Assembly: GCF_012927205.1 (NCBI RefSeq)
Contig: NZ_JABBGC010000001.1
Coordinates: 2,230,711-2,294,710 of the forward strand
DNA from: Chitinophaga fulva
GTDB taxonomy: Bacteria > Bacteroidota > Bacteroidia > Chitinophagales > Chitinophagaceae
Direction of reading: 5' to 3'
Length of the DNA: 64,000 nucleotides
In this document: one piece after another, positions 33,804 through 42,932 of the stretch
Position numbering within the stretch: the first letter of the stretch is position 1
Layout of the letters: every line of letters starts with the position of its first letter
Translations under genes and position numbers: made by a program
The notes under the pieces: model-generated
Seen by the model: the letters and a program-made list of their open reading frames with translations, nothing else
What the model was told of the DNA's origin: nothing
Database searches by the model: none

Positions 33804-34442
33804 ATGCCCGTTTTCCGTCTCAATAAACAATTACTTTTCCCCCCGGTACATCTCGCTGAGCCGGATGGCCTGCTTGCCGTAGGTGGTGACCTCTCTATGG
33901 AAAGGTTACTGCTGGCCTACCGCTCCGGTATTTTCCCCTGGTTTGACGAACGACCTATACTCTGGTGGAGCCCCGATCCCCGTTTTGTGTTGTTTCCGGC
34001 TGACCTGAAAGTGTCTTCCAGTATGAAGCAGGTACTGCGCCGCCAACAGTTCCGCATTACCTATAATGCTGATTTCCCTGCCGTCATTGCGCGTTGCAGC
34101 CGTATTCCCCGCCGCGGGCAGGACAGTACCTGGATTACGGATGAGATGCAGCAAGCCTATATCCGTTTGCATCAGGCAGGCTATGCCATGTCTGTGGAAA
34201 GCTGGCTGGATGACCAGCTGGTAGGCGGCCTCTATGGTGTAAAAATTGGTCCCTGTTTCTTTGGCGAATCCATGTTTTCAGATGTAAGCAACGCTTCCAA
34301 AGCGGCTTTCATCACTTTTGTACAGGCTTATGCAAAGGAGCTGAAGCTGATCGACTGCCAGGTGGAAACGGAACATCTCGCCTCGCTGGGCGCGGGTTTC
34401 ATTCCCCGTGAAACCTTCCTGGAACTGATAGAAGTGCCCTGA
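33804..34442 (+). CDS. aat: Leucyl/phenylalanyl-tRNA--protein transferase
   Basis: Transfers Leu or Phe from aminoacyl-tRNA to proteins with N-terminal Arg or Lys, creating N-degrons. I chose the ATG at 33804; a TTG in frame lies 6 bases upstream. Typical motifs are FPPVHLAEPDGLLAVGGDLS, LLLAYRSGIFPWF, WWSPDPRFVL, STWITDEMQQAYIRLH and GLYGVKIGPCFFGESMFS. The 212-residue length is normal. It directly follows clpS. Confidence 0.96.
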   Translation: MPVFRLNKQLLFPPVHLAEPDGLLAVGGDLSMERLLLAYRSGIFPWFDERPILWWSPDPRFVLFPADLKVSSSMKQVLRRQQFRITYNADFPAVIARCSRIPRRGQDSTWITDEMQQAYIRLHQAGYAMSVESWLDDQLVGGLYGVKIGPCFFGESMFSDVSNASKAAFITFVQAYAKELKLIDCQVETEHLASLGAGFIPRETFLELIEVP

Positions 34443-34499
34443 TTTTTGTAGCTTTGTGGTGACTCACCGACCCCATTTTTCCACTTAAATTTTACTGCC

Positions 34500-35111
34500 A
34501 TGAAAAAAGTGATTTTATCTTTGGCCGTAGTACTATTTTCCAGCTTTATCGCGCTTCCCCTGCGATTTACAAAGGATGATGAAACCAAAGCCCAATTGAT
34601 CAACCGGCTGAAGGACTCAAAGAGCGATTTGCTGAAAGCTGTTGCAGGGCTGACGGATGCCCAGTTGGAATTCAGGCCGGCGCCTGATCGCTGGTCTATC
34701 ATCGATTGTGTGGAACATCTTACCATCATTGAAAAAGTCATGACGGACGCTGAGAAGAAACTGGTAGGAGAAATGCCTAATCCGCAGAAAAAGAAAGACC
34801 TGAAATATACGGACGAACAGTTGGTCAAGATGGTGGAAGATCGCAGCCAGAAACAGAAAACACCGCCATTTGGGATGCCTAAACACAACTATGCTTCTCC
34901 TGCAGATGCCATCAATGCATTTGTGGCACAAAGAGACCAGTTGATTGATTATGTGGCTAATACCAAAGACATGCTGCGGGCGCATATTACCAATGATCCC
35001 AACCTGGGCTACGTAGATGCGTACCAGTTATTGCTGTTTAATGCTGCCCATACGATGCGGCATATCAAACAGATTGATGAAGTAAAGGCTGATCCGGGTT
35101 TCCCGAAATAA
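34500..35111 (+). CDS. DinB-fold protein with signal peptide
   Basis: The N-terminal hydrophobic segment (about residues 1-20) indicates export. The rest is a DinB/YfiT-like four-helix bundle: FRPAPDRWSIIDCVEHL carries H73, and the last helix has H184 and H188 in AAHTMRHIKQ. These three His residues form the metal site of DinB-type thiol-dependent S-transferases. The substrate is unknown. Secreted DinB proteins are common in Bacteroidota. It is a single gene, with a TAGCTTTG -7-like element at 34449. Confidence 0.82.
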   Translation: MKKVILSLAVVLFSSFIALPLRFTKDDETKAQLINRLKDSKSDLLKAVAGLTDAQLEFRPAPDRWSIIDCVEHLTIIEKVMTDAEKKLVGEMPNPQKKKDLKYTDEQLVKMVEDRSQKQKTPPFGMPKHNYASPADAINAFVAQRDQLIDYVANTKDMLRAHITNDPNLGYVDAYQLLLFNAAHTMRHIKQIDEVKADPGFPK

Positions 35112-35126
35112 TTGCGCCGTTGAAAA

Positions 35127-36404
35127 CTACCGCAGTTCCCAGTCTACCAGCTGATTGACCCATTCCTCGCGGAAGTGGGTGGTCACGCGGATGTAGTTAT
35201 CGGTATAACCTTCCATCATGCCGTCTTTGCTGTGACTTTCAAACAGTACTTTGCGGGTTTGATTCAGGTGTTGTTCCTGGAAGTACTGTTGTTTTTTGTG
35301 GCTGAGGTTACGCAGTTGTTTATTGCGTTCGTGGCGAATATTGACCGGCACTACAGGATTGATATCGAGTGCGGGGGTGTTGGCCCTTTCGGAGTAAGTG
35401 AATACGTGCAGATAAGACACATCGAGATCGTGGAGGAAATCGTAGGTGTCCTGGAAATGAGCATCGCTTTCAGAGGGGAAGCCAACGATCACGTCCACGC
35501 CGATAGAGCAGTGTGGCATGAACTGTTTGATGAGCGCTACTTTTTCCGCGTATAGTTCGCGGCGGTAGCGGCGGCGCATGAGGCCCAGTATTTCGTTGTT
35601 GCCGCTCTGAAGCGGTATATGGAAATGAGGCATGAACCGTTGGCTGTTGGCCACGAATTCAATGATCTCATTGCTGAGCAGGTTGGGCTCTATGGAGGAG
35701 ATGCGGTAACGTTCGATACCTTCCACTTTGTCCAGTTCCTGTATCAGTTCATAAAAAGTTTCTTCTCTTTTTTTGCCGCCGTGGAGGCCTTTGCCGAAGT
35801 CGCCAAGGTTTACACCGGTGAGCACAATTTCTTTTACGCCGTTGGCTGCCAGCTGAACGGCATTTTCTACTACGCTGCTAACACTATCACTGCGGCTTTT
35901 ACCTCTGGCCATGGGAATGGTGCAGAAAGTGCAGCCGTAGTCGCAACCATCCTGTACTTTCAGGAAGGTACGGGTACGGTCGTTAACGGAATAGGAAGCG
36001 TGAAAGGTATTGACATCTTCGATGTCGCAGGAGCAGATTTTAGCGCTGTTGCCTTTGGTGAGCGTTTTCAGGTGCTCGGTGATATTGAATTTTTCCGCGG
36101 CGCCCAGTACCAGGTCCACCCCTTCGATAGAAGCGATTTCCTGTGGTTTGAGCTGGGCATAACAGCCGGTGATCACCACCATGCTTTCCGGGGCGCGGCG
36201 CTGGATACGACGTACCAGTTGCCGGCATTCCTTATCGGCATTGTCGGTCACAGAGCAGGTGTTGATGACATACACATCTGCCGTATTCTCAAAATCCGTT
36301 TTAACAAACCCATCCTGTTCCAGCAACCTGCTTAAAGTGGAGGTTTCTGAAAAATTCAGCTTACAGCCGAGTGTATGAAATGCTACTGTTTTAACCTGTT
36401 CCAT
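35127..36404 (-). CDS. mtaB: tRNA t6A37 methylthiotransferase MtaB
   Basis: Radical-SAM enzyme that converts t6A37 to ms2t6A37 in ANN-decoding tRNAs. I chose the ATG at 36404 (MEQVKTVAFHTLGCKLN). The N-terminal UPF0004 domain has Cys in GCKLNFSET, NTCSVTDNAD and ITGCYAQ for one 4Fe-4S cluster. The radical-SAM domain has CxxxCxxC in GCDYGCTFCTIPMARG. The C-terminal TRAM-like part is short. Length (425) and the HTLGCKLN signature point to MtaB rather than MiaB or RimO. A TACCTTTG element lies 10 bases upstream (36414-36421, minus strand). Confidence 0.93.
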   Translation of the reverse strand: MEQVKTVAFHTLGCKLNFSETSTLSRLLEQDGFVKTDFENTADVYVINTCSVTDNADKECRQLVRRIQRRAPESMVVITGCYAQLKPQEIASIEGVDLVLGAAEKFNITEHLKTLTKGNSAKICSCDIEDVNTFHASYSVNDRTRTFLKVQDGCDYGCTFCTIPMARGKSRSDSVSSVVENAVQLAANGVKEIVLTGVNLGDFGKGLHGGKKREETFYELIQELDKVEGIERYRISSIEPNLLSNEIIEFVANSQRFMPHFHIPLQSGNNEILGLMRRRYRRELYAEKVALIKQFMPHCSIGVDVIVGFPSESDAHFQDTYDFLHDLDVSYLHVFTYSERANTPALDINPVVPVNIRHERNKQLRNLSHKKQQYFQEQHLNQTRKVLFESHSKDGMMEGYTDNYIRVTTHFREEWVNQLVDWELR

Positions 36405-36505
36405 AAAGGAGGGCAAAGGTAGGAACTTTTTATGTCATAGTTTGGTAAGTAATTATTAAGTAATTTAGGGCCGCTTTTCTTAAAAGGTGAGTCTGTTAAT
36501 CGAAT

Positions 36506-36955
36506 ATGAGATCATTGCAAAAGTACCTGCCCGTTATTTTACTGGGATTATTATTGTTTGCCGGCTGGCATCAGGAATGGTGGAAAGGAAGCGATAAAAA
36601 AGCTTCTGCGCCAATTACGGACAAGCCCGTAGTAACACCTTCCGGCAGGATGTCTGCCAATGTATCAGCAGGAGCGCTCAACCGTCAGGCACGGCTGGAA
36701 TATACCAGGCATGCCATTTGTCGGATGGATTGCCGTCATGTGACAAAGGATGAGGTGCAGGAAATCCTGTCAACCGGCATCATCAACCCGGAAAAATCCA
36801 ATCCGAACGACCAACCATGCCCAACCTATGCACTGGAAGGCTATTCTCACGAAGGGCAGCACCTTCGTATTGTTTTTGCCCCCTGTGACCAACAGCACGC
36901 GAAAGTGATCACCTGTATTGACCTGGAAAAGGACTGGACCTGCGCCTGCGAATAG
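36506..36955 (+). CDS. Membrane-anchored DUF4258 protein
   Basis: An N-terminal hydrophobic helix (about residues 7-24) is followed by a linker and a DUF4258-type domain (residues about 65-149): YTRHAICRMDCRHVTKDEV, then ILSTGIINPEKSNPND and HLRIVFAPC. The DUF4258 fold resembles a small toxin/RNase-like scaffold, but no catalytic role is established. It ends in a Cys-containing tail (TCIDLEKDWTCACE). It is alone between mtaB (divergent) and plsC. Confidence 0.72.
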   Translation: MRSLQKYLPVILLGLLLFAGWHQEWWKGSDKKASAPITDKPVVTPSGRMSANVSAGALNRQARLEYTRHAICRMDCRHVTKDEVQEILSTGIINPEKSNPNDQPCPTYALEGYSHEGQHLRIVFAPCDQQHAKVITCIDLEKDWTCACE

Positions 36956-37033
36956 GCGCTCACAGAGAAATAGCGTCTTTGCGGGAAAAAAGTCGTAGTT
37001 TTCCGCCATCATTCACATTTCTACAAGGCGTTT

Positions 37034-37807
37034 ATGAATTTTCTATTGAAACCGTTGCGTGTAATTTATGTTGTGTACGCCGCTATCGTTTTCCTCTCCA
37101 TCATGTTCCTGATCCTGCCGCCAATTTTTCTGGCGTCTTTGCTGGGGAAGGAAAAGGGTGGAAATATCATTTTTTATTTCCTGCGTTTCTGGGCGCATGT
37201 GTGGTTTCCGGCAGTAGGTATGCGGGTTACCCGTAAATATGATGGTGAAAAGGAGAAAGATAAAGAACCTTGTATTTATGTGGTGAACCACCGTTCCTAC
37301 CTGGACGCGGCCATCGCGGTAAAAGTAATGCGGTTACCGTTCCGCCCGCTGGGGAAAGTGGAAATGGCCAAAATTCCGGCATTCGGTTTCATTTATAAAA
37401 ACTCTGTGGTATCAGTGGACCGGTCCAATGCGTCGGCCCGTGCACGGAGCGTAAGGGAGATGATGAGCGCCCTCAAAGCCGGTATCTCCATCCTCGTGTT
37501 CCCGGAAGGGACCACCAACGAATCCAATGAGCCGCTGCGCCCGTTCCACAACGGCGCCTTCCGGATGGCTATTGAAATGCAGATTCCTATCAAACCAGTG
37601 TTATATGTTGATGCCGGAGACCGGTTACCTCATACCGGCCCTATGCATCTGAACCCCGGCAAATGCCGCGTGGTGTTTCTGCCTGCCATCCCGGTGACAG
37701 GGCTTACCCTCGATGATATCAACACCCTGAAACAACAGACCTACGAAATCATGGACAGGGAGCTCCGGAAATACCGCCATTATCCAACATTGCAACCCGT
37801 AGGATGA
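37034..37807 (+). CDS. plsC: 1-acyl-sn-glycerol-3-phosphate acyltransferase
   Basis: Inner-membrane enzyme that acylates lysophosphatidic acid to phosphatidic acid. One N-terminal helix pair (residues about 8-38) is followed by the acyltransferase motif N85-H86-R-S-Y-L-D91 and the FPEGTTNESNEPLRPFHNGAF substrate block, then PIKPVLYV. 257 residues is typical. The priA gene begins in its final codons (ATGA overlap, 37804-37807), so both are translated from one mRNA. Confidence 0.92.
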   Translation: MNFLLKPLRVIYVVYAAIVFLSIMFLILPPIFLASLLGKEKGGNIIFYFLRFWAHVWFPAVGMRVTRKYDGEKEKDKEPCIYVVNHRSYLDAAIAVKVMRLPFRPLGKVEMAKIPAFGFIYKNSVVSVDRSNASARARSVREMMSALKAGISILVFPEGTTNESNEPLRPFHNGAFRMAIEMQIPIKPVLYVDAGDRLPHTGPMHLNPGKCRVVFLPAIPVTGLTLDDINTLKQQTYEIMDRELRKYRHYPTLQPVG

Positions 37808-40245
37808 AGTACGCTGATGTAATACTCCCGCTGGCCCTTCCTAAAAATTACACTTATGCAGTCCCTGAAAGCATGGAACATGCTTTACAGCCGGGAAGCC
37901 GTGTGGCAGTACAGCTCGGAAAACAAAAAAAATATGCGGGCATCGTGAAAGCGGTGCACGAACAGGCGCCTGCCTATAAGACCAAGCCACTGCTGGATAT
38001 GCTGGACAAAGACCCTGTCGTATATCCTACACAGTTAGCTTTCTGGTCGTGGATTGCCAGCTATTATATGTGCAGCGAAGGAGAAGTGCTCAACGCGGCT
38101 CTTCCCGCGCACCTGAAGCTTTCCAGCGAAACACTGTTGTTATATAATGATGCCTACGGCGATGATTTTACCGCCCTCGATGATGATGAATACCTCATCG
38201 CGGAGGCATTGCATATCCGTAAGGAACTGCGCATTGAAGAAGTGCAACTGATCCTCGATAAGTCAGAAGTATATTCCGTCATCAAAAAACTGATCGAGAA
38301 AAAAGTATGCCTGATCTACGAAGAGCTGAAAGAAGTTTACAAGGAAAAAAAGGAAAACTTCGTACAGCTGCATACAGACTATCACGATGAAGCACAGCTG
38401 GCAGCGCTCTTCAATGATATGGGCCGCGCACCCAAACAGATGGAGCTGCTCCTGGCCTACCTGCACCTGCAGAAAACAGAAGGCAGCGTAAAACAAAATG
38501 AACTGCTGAAGAAATCAGGTGCTACCACGGCGCAACTGAAAGGGCTGGTCGACAAAAATATTCTCTGGATAGAAAAAAGAACGGTCGACAGGATCCGTAC
38601 CGGTAAGGTAGACACACAAATAGACTTCAACCTGAGCCCTTCGCAGGAAGTGGCTTTACTGGCTATCCGCCGTCATTTTGAAGATAAACAGGTAACCCTG
38701 TTGCATGGCGTTACCTCCAGCGGCAAAACACAGATATATGTGAAGATGATGGAAGAGTGCCTGGCCTCCGGCCGGCAGGTGCTGTATCTGTTGCCCGAAA
38801 TAGCGCTCACCGCGCAGATCATTACCCGGCTGCAGAAACATTTCGGCAGCAGTATTGCCATCTATCACTCCCGCTTCAGCAACAACGAACGGGTGGAGAT
38901 ATGGAACAAAGTCAAAAACGGAGAAGTGCAAATTGTGCTGGGAGCCCGCTCCAGCCTGCTGTTGCCTTTCCGTGACCTGGGACTGATCATCCTCGACGAA
39001 GAACATGACGCCTCCTATAAACAACAGGACCCTGCGCCACGCTATCATGCACGTGACGCGGCCATCTATTATGCCAGCCTCTTTAAAGCCAAGGTGCTGC
39101 TGGGTTCCGCCACACCGGCACTGGAATCCTATTACAACGCGCGGCAGGGCAAGTACGGGCTGGTAGAGCTGAACGAACGTTTCGGCGGTATTCAGATGCC
39201 TGCCATCGAAGTGGTGGACATCAAACAGGAAATGGCCGAAAAGACCATGGACGGCAATTTCACGCAGGCATTAAAAACAGCGATCTCCCAAAGTCTTACA
39301 GACAAAAAACAGGTGATCCTTTTTCAGAACCGGCGTGGATACGCACCGTTCCTGCTGTGTACCACCTGTGGCTGGATACCGCATTGCAAACAATGTGATG
39401 TATCACTGACGTATCATCGTAACCAGGATAAACTACACTGCCACTACTGCGGCACACGTTATCCTTACGTGTATACCTGCGAGGCCTGCGGTTCTCAGTC
39501 ACTCATCCCGAAAAGTTTTGGTACTGAAAAAATAGAAGACGATCTGCAACAGCTGTTCCCTGAAGCACGCATCGCGCGTATGGACGTGGATTCTATCCGT
39601 AATAAGGACAGCCATAATAAAATGATCCGTTTGCTGGAAGAACAGGAGATCGATATCCTGGTGGGCACACAGATGGTGGTAAAAGGACTGGACTTCGATA
39701 ACGTAAACCTCGTGGGCATCCTCAGTGCTGATAGTTTGCTGAGTTATCCCGATTTCAGGGTGAATGAAAGGGCGTTTCAGCTGATGGAACAGGTGAGCGG
39801 CCGTGCCGGCCGTAAACATGGTATGGGCAAAGTGTTGATACAGGCCAGCAATACCCGTCATCATATCCTGCACTTTGTGAGAGAGCACGACTATAAAAGC
39901 ATGTATGAAGCTGAGATCGAGGAGCGGCAACAGTTTGGCTATCCGCCGTTTTTCCGGGTGCTGAAGCTCACGTTGAGGCATAAGAACCAGCAGGTGGTGG
40001 AGCAGGCAGCGCAGATACTGGCCAGCTGGCTGCAACCGCATATCGGCGCGCAGCTCGTAGGACCGGCAGCGCCGCTGGTAGCAAGGGTCCGGAACAACTA
40101 CCTCCAGGAGATGCTGGTTAAACTACCCCGTGACAGCAGAGTGATCGCTCACGTAAAACAGGTGCTGCGCGAGTATTTCGTGCAGTTGCTGGCGGAGAAA
40201 CGTTTCCGTTCTGTGGTAATTGTGCCGGACGTAGACTGTGTATAA
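37804..40245 (+). CDS. priA: Primosomal protein N' (replication restart helicase)
   Basis: Superfamily-2 DNA helicase that reloads the replisome at stalled forks. The N-terminal 3'-DNA-binding domain (residues 1-100) is YADVILPLALPKNYTYAVPE. The Walker A motif GVTSSGK308T and the DEEH box (LIILDEEHDASYK) lie in the helicase core. The zinc site has CxxC-type pairs in CTTCGWIPHCKQCD and LHCHYCG...YTCEACG. The C-terminal lobe has ASNTRHHIL and QFGYPPFFRVLKL. 813 residues is a usual size. It directly abuts the convergent DUF3857-type gene (no gap). Confidence 0.96.
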   Translation: MKYADVILPLALPKNYTYAVPESMEHALQPGSRVAVQLGKQKKYAGIVKAVHEQAPAYKTKPLLDMLDKDPVVYPTQLAFWSWIASYYMCSEGEVLNAALPAHLKLSSETLLLYNDAYGDDFTALDDDEYLIAEALHIRKELRIEEVQLILDKSEVYSVIKKLIEKKVCLIYEELKEVYKEKKENFVQLHTDYHDEAQLAALFNDMGRAPKQMELLLAYLHLQKTEGSVKQNELLKKSGATTAQLKGLVDKNILWIEKRTVDRIRTGKVDTQIDFNLSPSQEVALLAIRRHFEDKQVTLLHGVTSSGKTQIYVKMMEECLASGRQVLYLLPEIALTAQIITRLQKHFGSSIAIYHSRFSNNERVEIWNKVKNGEVQIVLGARSSLLLPFRDLGLIILDEEHDASYKQQDPAPRYHARDAAIYYASLFKAKVLLGSATPALESYYNARQGKYGLVELNERFGGIQMPAIEVVDIKQEMAEKTMDGNFTQALKTAISQSLTDKKQVILFQNRRGYAPFLLCTTCGWIPHCKQCDVSLTYHRNQDKLHCHYCGTRYPYVYTCEACGSQSLIPKSFGTEKIEDDLQQLFPEARIARMDVDSIRNKDSHNKMIRLLEEQEIDILVGTQMVVKGLDFDNVNLVGILSADSLLSYPDFRVNERAFQLMEQVSGRAGRKHGMGKVLIQASNTRHHILHFVREHDYKSMYEAEIEERQQFGYPPFFRVLKLTLRHKNQQVVEQAAQILASWLQPHIGAQLVGPAAPLVARVRNNYLQEMLVKLPRDSRVIAHVKQVLREYFVQLLAEKRFRSVVIVPDVDCV

Positions 40246-42219
40246 CTATTGTTTTTTCACCAGTGTGAGCTGCTGCAGCTGTATTTTTCTGAACCGATCG
40301 AGAATACTTCCCAATACTTTTTTGTCTTCCCCTTTTAACTCACTCTGGCTGTACCATTCGATGATAAAGATGTGCAGCCGGCTGTTTTCTTCCTCACATC
40401 TCATTTTGAGCCCAAGCACGTTGTTATGGGAGATGTCTGCCGTGAAGGCTGCTTTGTCTGCCAGCGTATATCCTGCCGGCAGATCGATGTGTACCCGTTT
40501 TTCCTGGTAATAGGGGAAGGCCAGTTGTACCGGTTTATCACCTTCCGGGAGATGGTATTGGTAGTTTTGAACGCCGGCTAATAACTGGCCGATGCTAAGC
40601 AGGTAATGGTCGCCATCCTGAACAATGAGGGCTGGCGTTTCCAGGGTGCTGTTGATCACGACGGGTTTGTCGAGCGGTGCATTGGTGAATTTTTCATTCT
40701 GGGCTTCTACAGACACGATGGTGCGGGCGCCTGGAATAAAAGGCAGCAGCGCGTTGAAGATATTGTTGCGTTCTTCTGTGGTGGTGGCCTGTATGAAGGC
40801 GTTTTTAGCATTGCTGCCGCCGTAGCCGCCGAAAGACTGCGTTACTTTCCATACCGGGTGACTTAAAGAGCTGAGGCTGGCTTCCAGCGTGCTGTTGCTG
40901 AACGTGTACTGCGGCTGCGGTGTCATGATGAAATCGGTGAGCACCTTGCTTTCTGTGCCTGCGAGCGTATCACGGCAGCGAAGCGCGAGCGTATTGCTCC
41001 ACAGGGCCGGGTAACACGGATAACGTGTATTCATCTCCGTAGGGGCCAGTGCTTGTTGCTGGGATGGGAAGTACAGCAGGAGGTTGTTGGCCGCGGCACG
41101 GTTTACCAGGTCTTTCTGTAAGGGGATGGTATCCCGCGAAGCGGTAGCCAGCAGCTGTACAGGGATATTCAAGGTGTAATATGCTGCCATCATGAGTTTC
41201 ACCATGCCATTCCTGTCTGTTTGTTTGGTACGGATGATAGTGCTCAGGTCTTGCGGTTCATAAAAATCACTGGCAGGCCGGAGGCTGTAGTTCGTTTTGA
41301 TATGTTGTTCTACCAGGTAGATCAGCTGCGGCACGGGGAGGCGGTATTTCAGAAAGGGCCAGCGGTCCAGTTCTTTCTCCAGTTGCTTCTGTTCGTTTTT
41401 ATTAACGGACACATAAGGGATATAGAGGTCCTGCCCGAACTGTTGCCAGGAGAGGCGGGTAGTATCCCTGCCTTCCACGGCGGTGCTCAGGGCAAAATCG
41501 ATGCGTTGCAACTGCGGCAGGAAGTAATAAAAATCATTGTTTTTCAGCGCTGGTACCTGATGCAGTGCTATCCTGTGGTAGTGGTTGTTGCCAGCCACAC
41601 TGTCTGTAATGCCGGGTACACCGTTGGCAGCATGAAAATTGAATTGCAGGTTGCGGGGCGCTACCAGCATAAACTGTGTCTGTCCGCTGGCGATGCCTGA
41701 CTGGAGGTAATCAGCGCCGGCGTAATCGAACATTTCTTTGAGGCTCAGTTCATATTCCAGTTCACCGCCGGCTTGTACCTGGATATTGTTGACTATCACT
41801 GCCGTGCGGCCATCATTGAGTTTGAGGGACCTGGTCTGATCTGTCAGGTTGATGATTTTACCATCGGGGGGGAGGGACCGGATACGGAAGCCACGCAGCA
41901 ATTCATTGTTTTCCAGCGTCAGCGCCAGTTGCGTGAGACTGTCGGCCGCTGCGGTGGTATTGATATGTATGCTCTTGTAAATAGTTTTGTAGTGTGTGGC
42001 GGCTTCTGCTTTATCACGATTGGTGATATTGAAGTCGCGCGCTATCTTATAGCTGGTGATGTAATAAGGTGCTTCAGCGGCGGCGCCGGTAAGCGTAACC
42101 GTTTCAGGGCGTGCATTGTCTTTCCAGGTATTGGGGTAGTAATTGTTGATCTGAGCGGATGCTAACAATGGTAAGCTGGCAATGCATATAACGGAGAGAA
42201 AGAATATAAGTCGTTTCAT
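40246..42219 (-). CDS. Secreted DUF3857/transglutaminase-like protein
   Basis: The signal peptide (about residues 1-22, ending LASAQ) is followed by about 635 residues. The first third is beta-rich (ITSYKIARDFNITNRDKAEAA; TAVIVNNIQVQAGGELEYELSLKEMF), with the look of DUF3857. The middle (about residues 280-380) resembles a transglutaminase-like fold (YLVEQHIKTNYSLRP; RTKQTDRNGMVKLMMAAYYTLNIPVQLLAT) but lacks a clear Cys nucleophile (NGMV where GxCW is expected), so it is probably non-catalytic. Likely a periplasmic protein. An oxidoreductase gene lies 14 bases upstream, in the same direction. Confidence 0.6.
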   Translation of the reverse strand: MKRLIFFLSVICIASLPLLASAQINNYYPNTWKDNARPETVTLTGAAAEAPYYITSYKIARDFNITNRDKAEAATHYKTIYKSIHINTTAAADSLTQLALTLENNELLRGFRIRSLPPDGKIINLTDQTRSLKLNDGRTAVIVNNIQVQAGGELEYELSLKEMFDYAGADYLQSGIASGQTQFMLVAPRNLQFNFHAANGVPGITDSVAGNNHYHRIALHQVPALKNNDFYYFLPQLQRIDFALSTAVEGRDTTRLSWQQFGQDLYIPYVSVNKNEQKQLEKELDRWPFLKYRLPVPQLIYLVEQHIKTNYSLRPASDFYEPQDLSTIIRTKQTDRNGMVKLMMAAYYTLNIPVQLLATASRDTIPLQKDLVNRAAANNLLLYFPSQQQALAPTEMNTRYPCYPALWSNTLALRCRDTLAGTESKVLTDFIMTPQPQYTFSNSTLEASLSSLSHPVWKVTQSFGGYGGSNAKNAFIQATTTEERNNIFNALLPFIPGARTIVSVEAQNEKFTNAPLDKPVVINSTLETPALIVQDGDHYLLSIGQLLAGVQNYQYHLPEGDKPVQLAFPYYQEKRVHIDLPAGYTLADKAAFTADISHNNVLGLKMRCEEENSRLHIFIIEWYSQSELKGEDKKVLGSILDRFRKIQLQQLTLVKKQ

Positions 42220-42233
42220 GATAGCGAAGGTAT

Positions 42234-42890
42234 CTAAATTCCTAAATTTTGTATGGCATCGGATTCAAAGATGTGTATACCCGGATCATACTGTTTGGCA
42301 ACCCTTACCATAGCATGGGCTACGGTAGCGGCTTTGATGCCACGGTATTTCTTCCAGCGGCCTTGTAACAGGAAGTAGAACAACTGGATAAGATACTTGC
42401 CCAGCCATTCTCCGAAACGGAATTCCTTTCGCTCGCCGATGAGAAAAGAAGGCCGGAAAATGTAGGTGCCGATAAAGCCTATGGCCAGGATGGCTTCTTC
42501 CGTTTGTCCTTTGGTACGCAGGTAGAAATTGGAAGACCTGGGATTGGCGCCGATGGAAGAGATCATCAGGAACTGTGGTATGTCCTTGCGGCGGGCGATG
42601 GCCGCGCATCTGGTGGTGATGCCGTAATCCACTGCCCGGAAGTTTTCCTGCGTACCGGCTTTTTTGATGGTAGTACCGATGCAGGAAAAAAACACATCTC
42701 CTTCAATCGCAGCTGTCAGGCCTGGTTCGTCATCGAAGTCAACGACGACGCTTTCCAGTCCCGGATGCTGATGGGCCCAGGGCTGGCGTACCAGCACCTT
42801 CACCTTGCTGAAGTAATTGTCCTGCAACAGTGCGGCTACCAGATGGGTACCGGTAAGGCCTGTTGCACCGATGACGATAGCAGTTTTCAT
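42234..42890 (-). CDS. NAD(P)-binding oxidoreductase (atypical SDR, HTATIP2-like)
   Basis: This 218-residue Rossmann protein starts MKTAIVIGATGLTGTHLV (GxxGxxG dinucleotide motif) and contains VVVDFDDEP, FSCIGTTIKKAG and FLMISSIGANPRSSNFYLRTKGQTEE, where Ser-Ser and YLRTKG replace the classical YxxxK. This is the pattern of small atypical SDRs related to HTATIP2. The natural substrate is unknown. It is cotranscribed with the DUF3857-type gene, 14 bases downstream. Confidence 0.8.
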   Translation of the reverse strand: MKTAIVIGATGLTGTHLVAALLQDNYFSKVKVLVRQPWAHQHPGLESVVVDFDDEPGLTAAIEGDVFFSCIGTTIKKAGTQENFRAVDYGITTRCAAIARRKDIPQFLMISSIGANPRSSNFYLRTKGQTEEAILAIGFIGTYIFRPSFLIGERKEFRFGEWLGKYLIQLFYFLLQGRWKKYRGIKAATVAHAMVRVAKQYDPGIHIFESDAIQNLGI

Positions 42891-42932
42891 ACAATTTCTG
42901 ATATATTTGCCTTTATATAAAGTTAAGCTATT

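Noticed and set aside
36979..37236. Plus-strand 85-codon frame overlapping the start of plsC
   Set aside because: Out-of-frame shadow of plsC, which has its own ATG and a conserved N-terminus.
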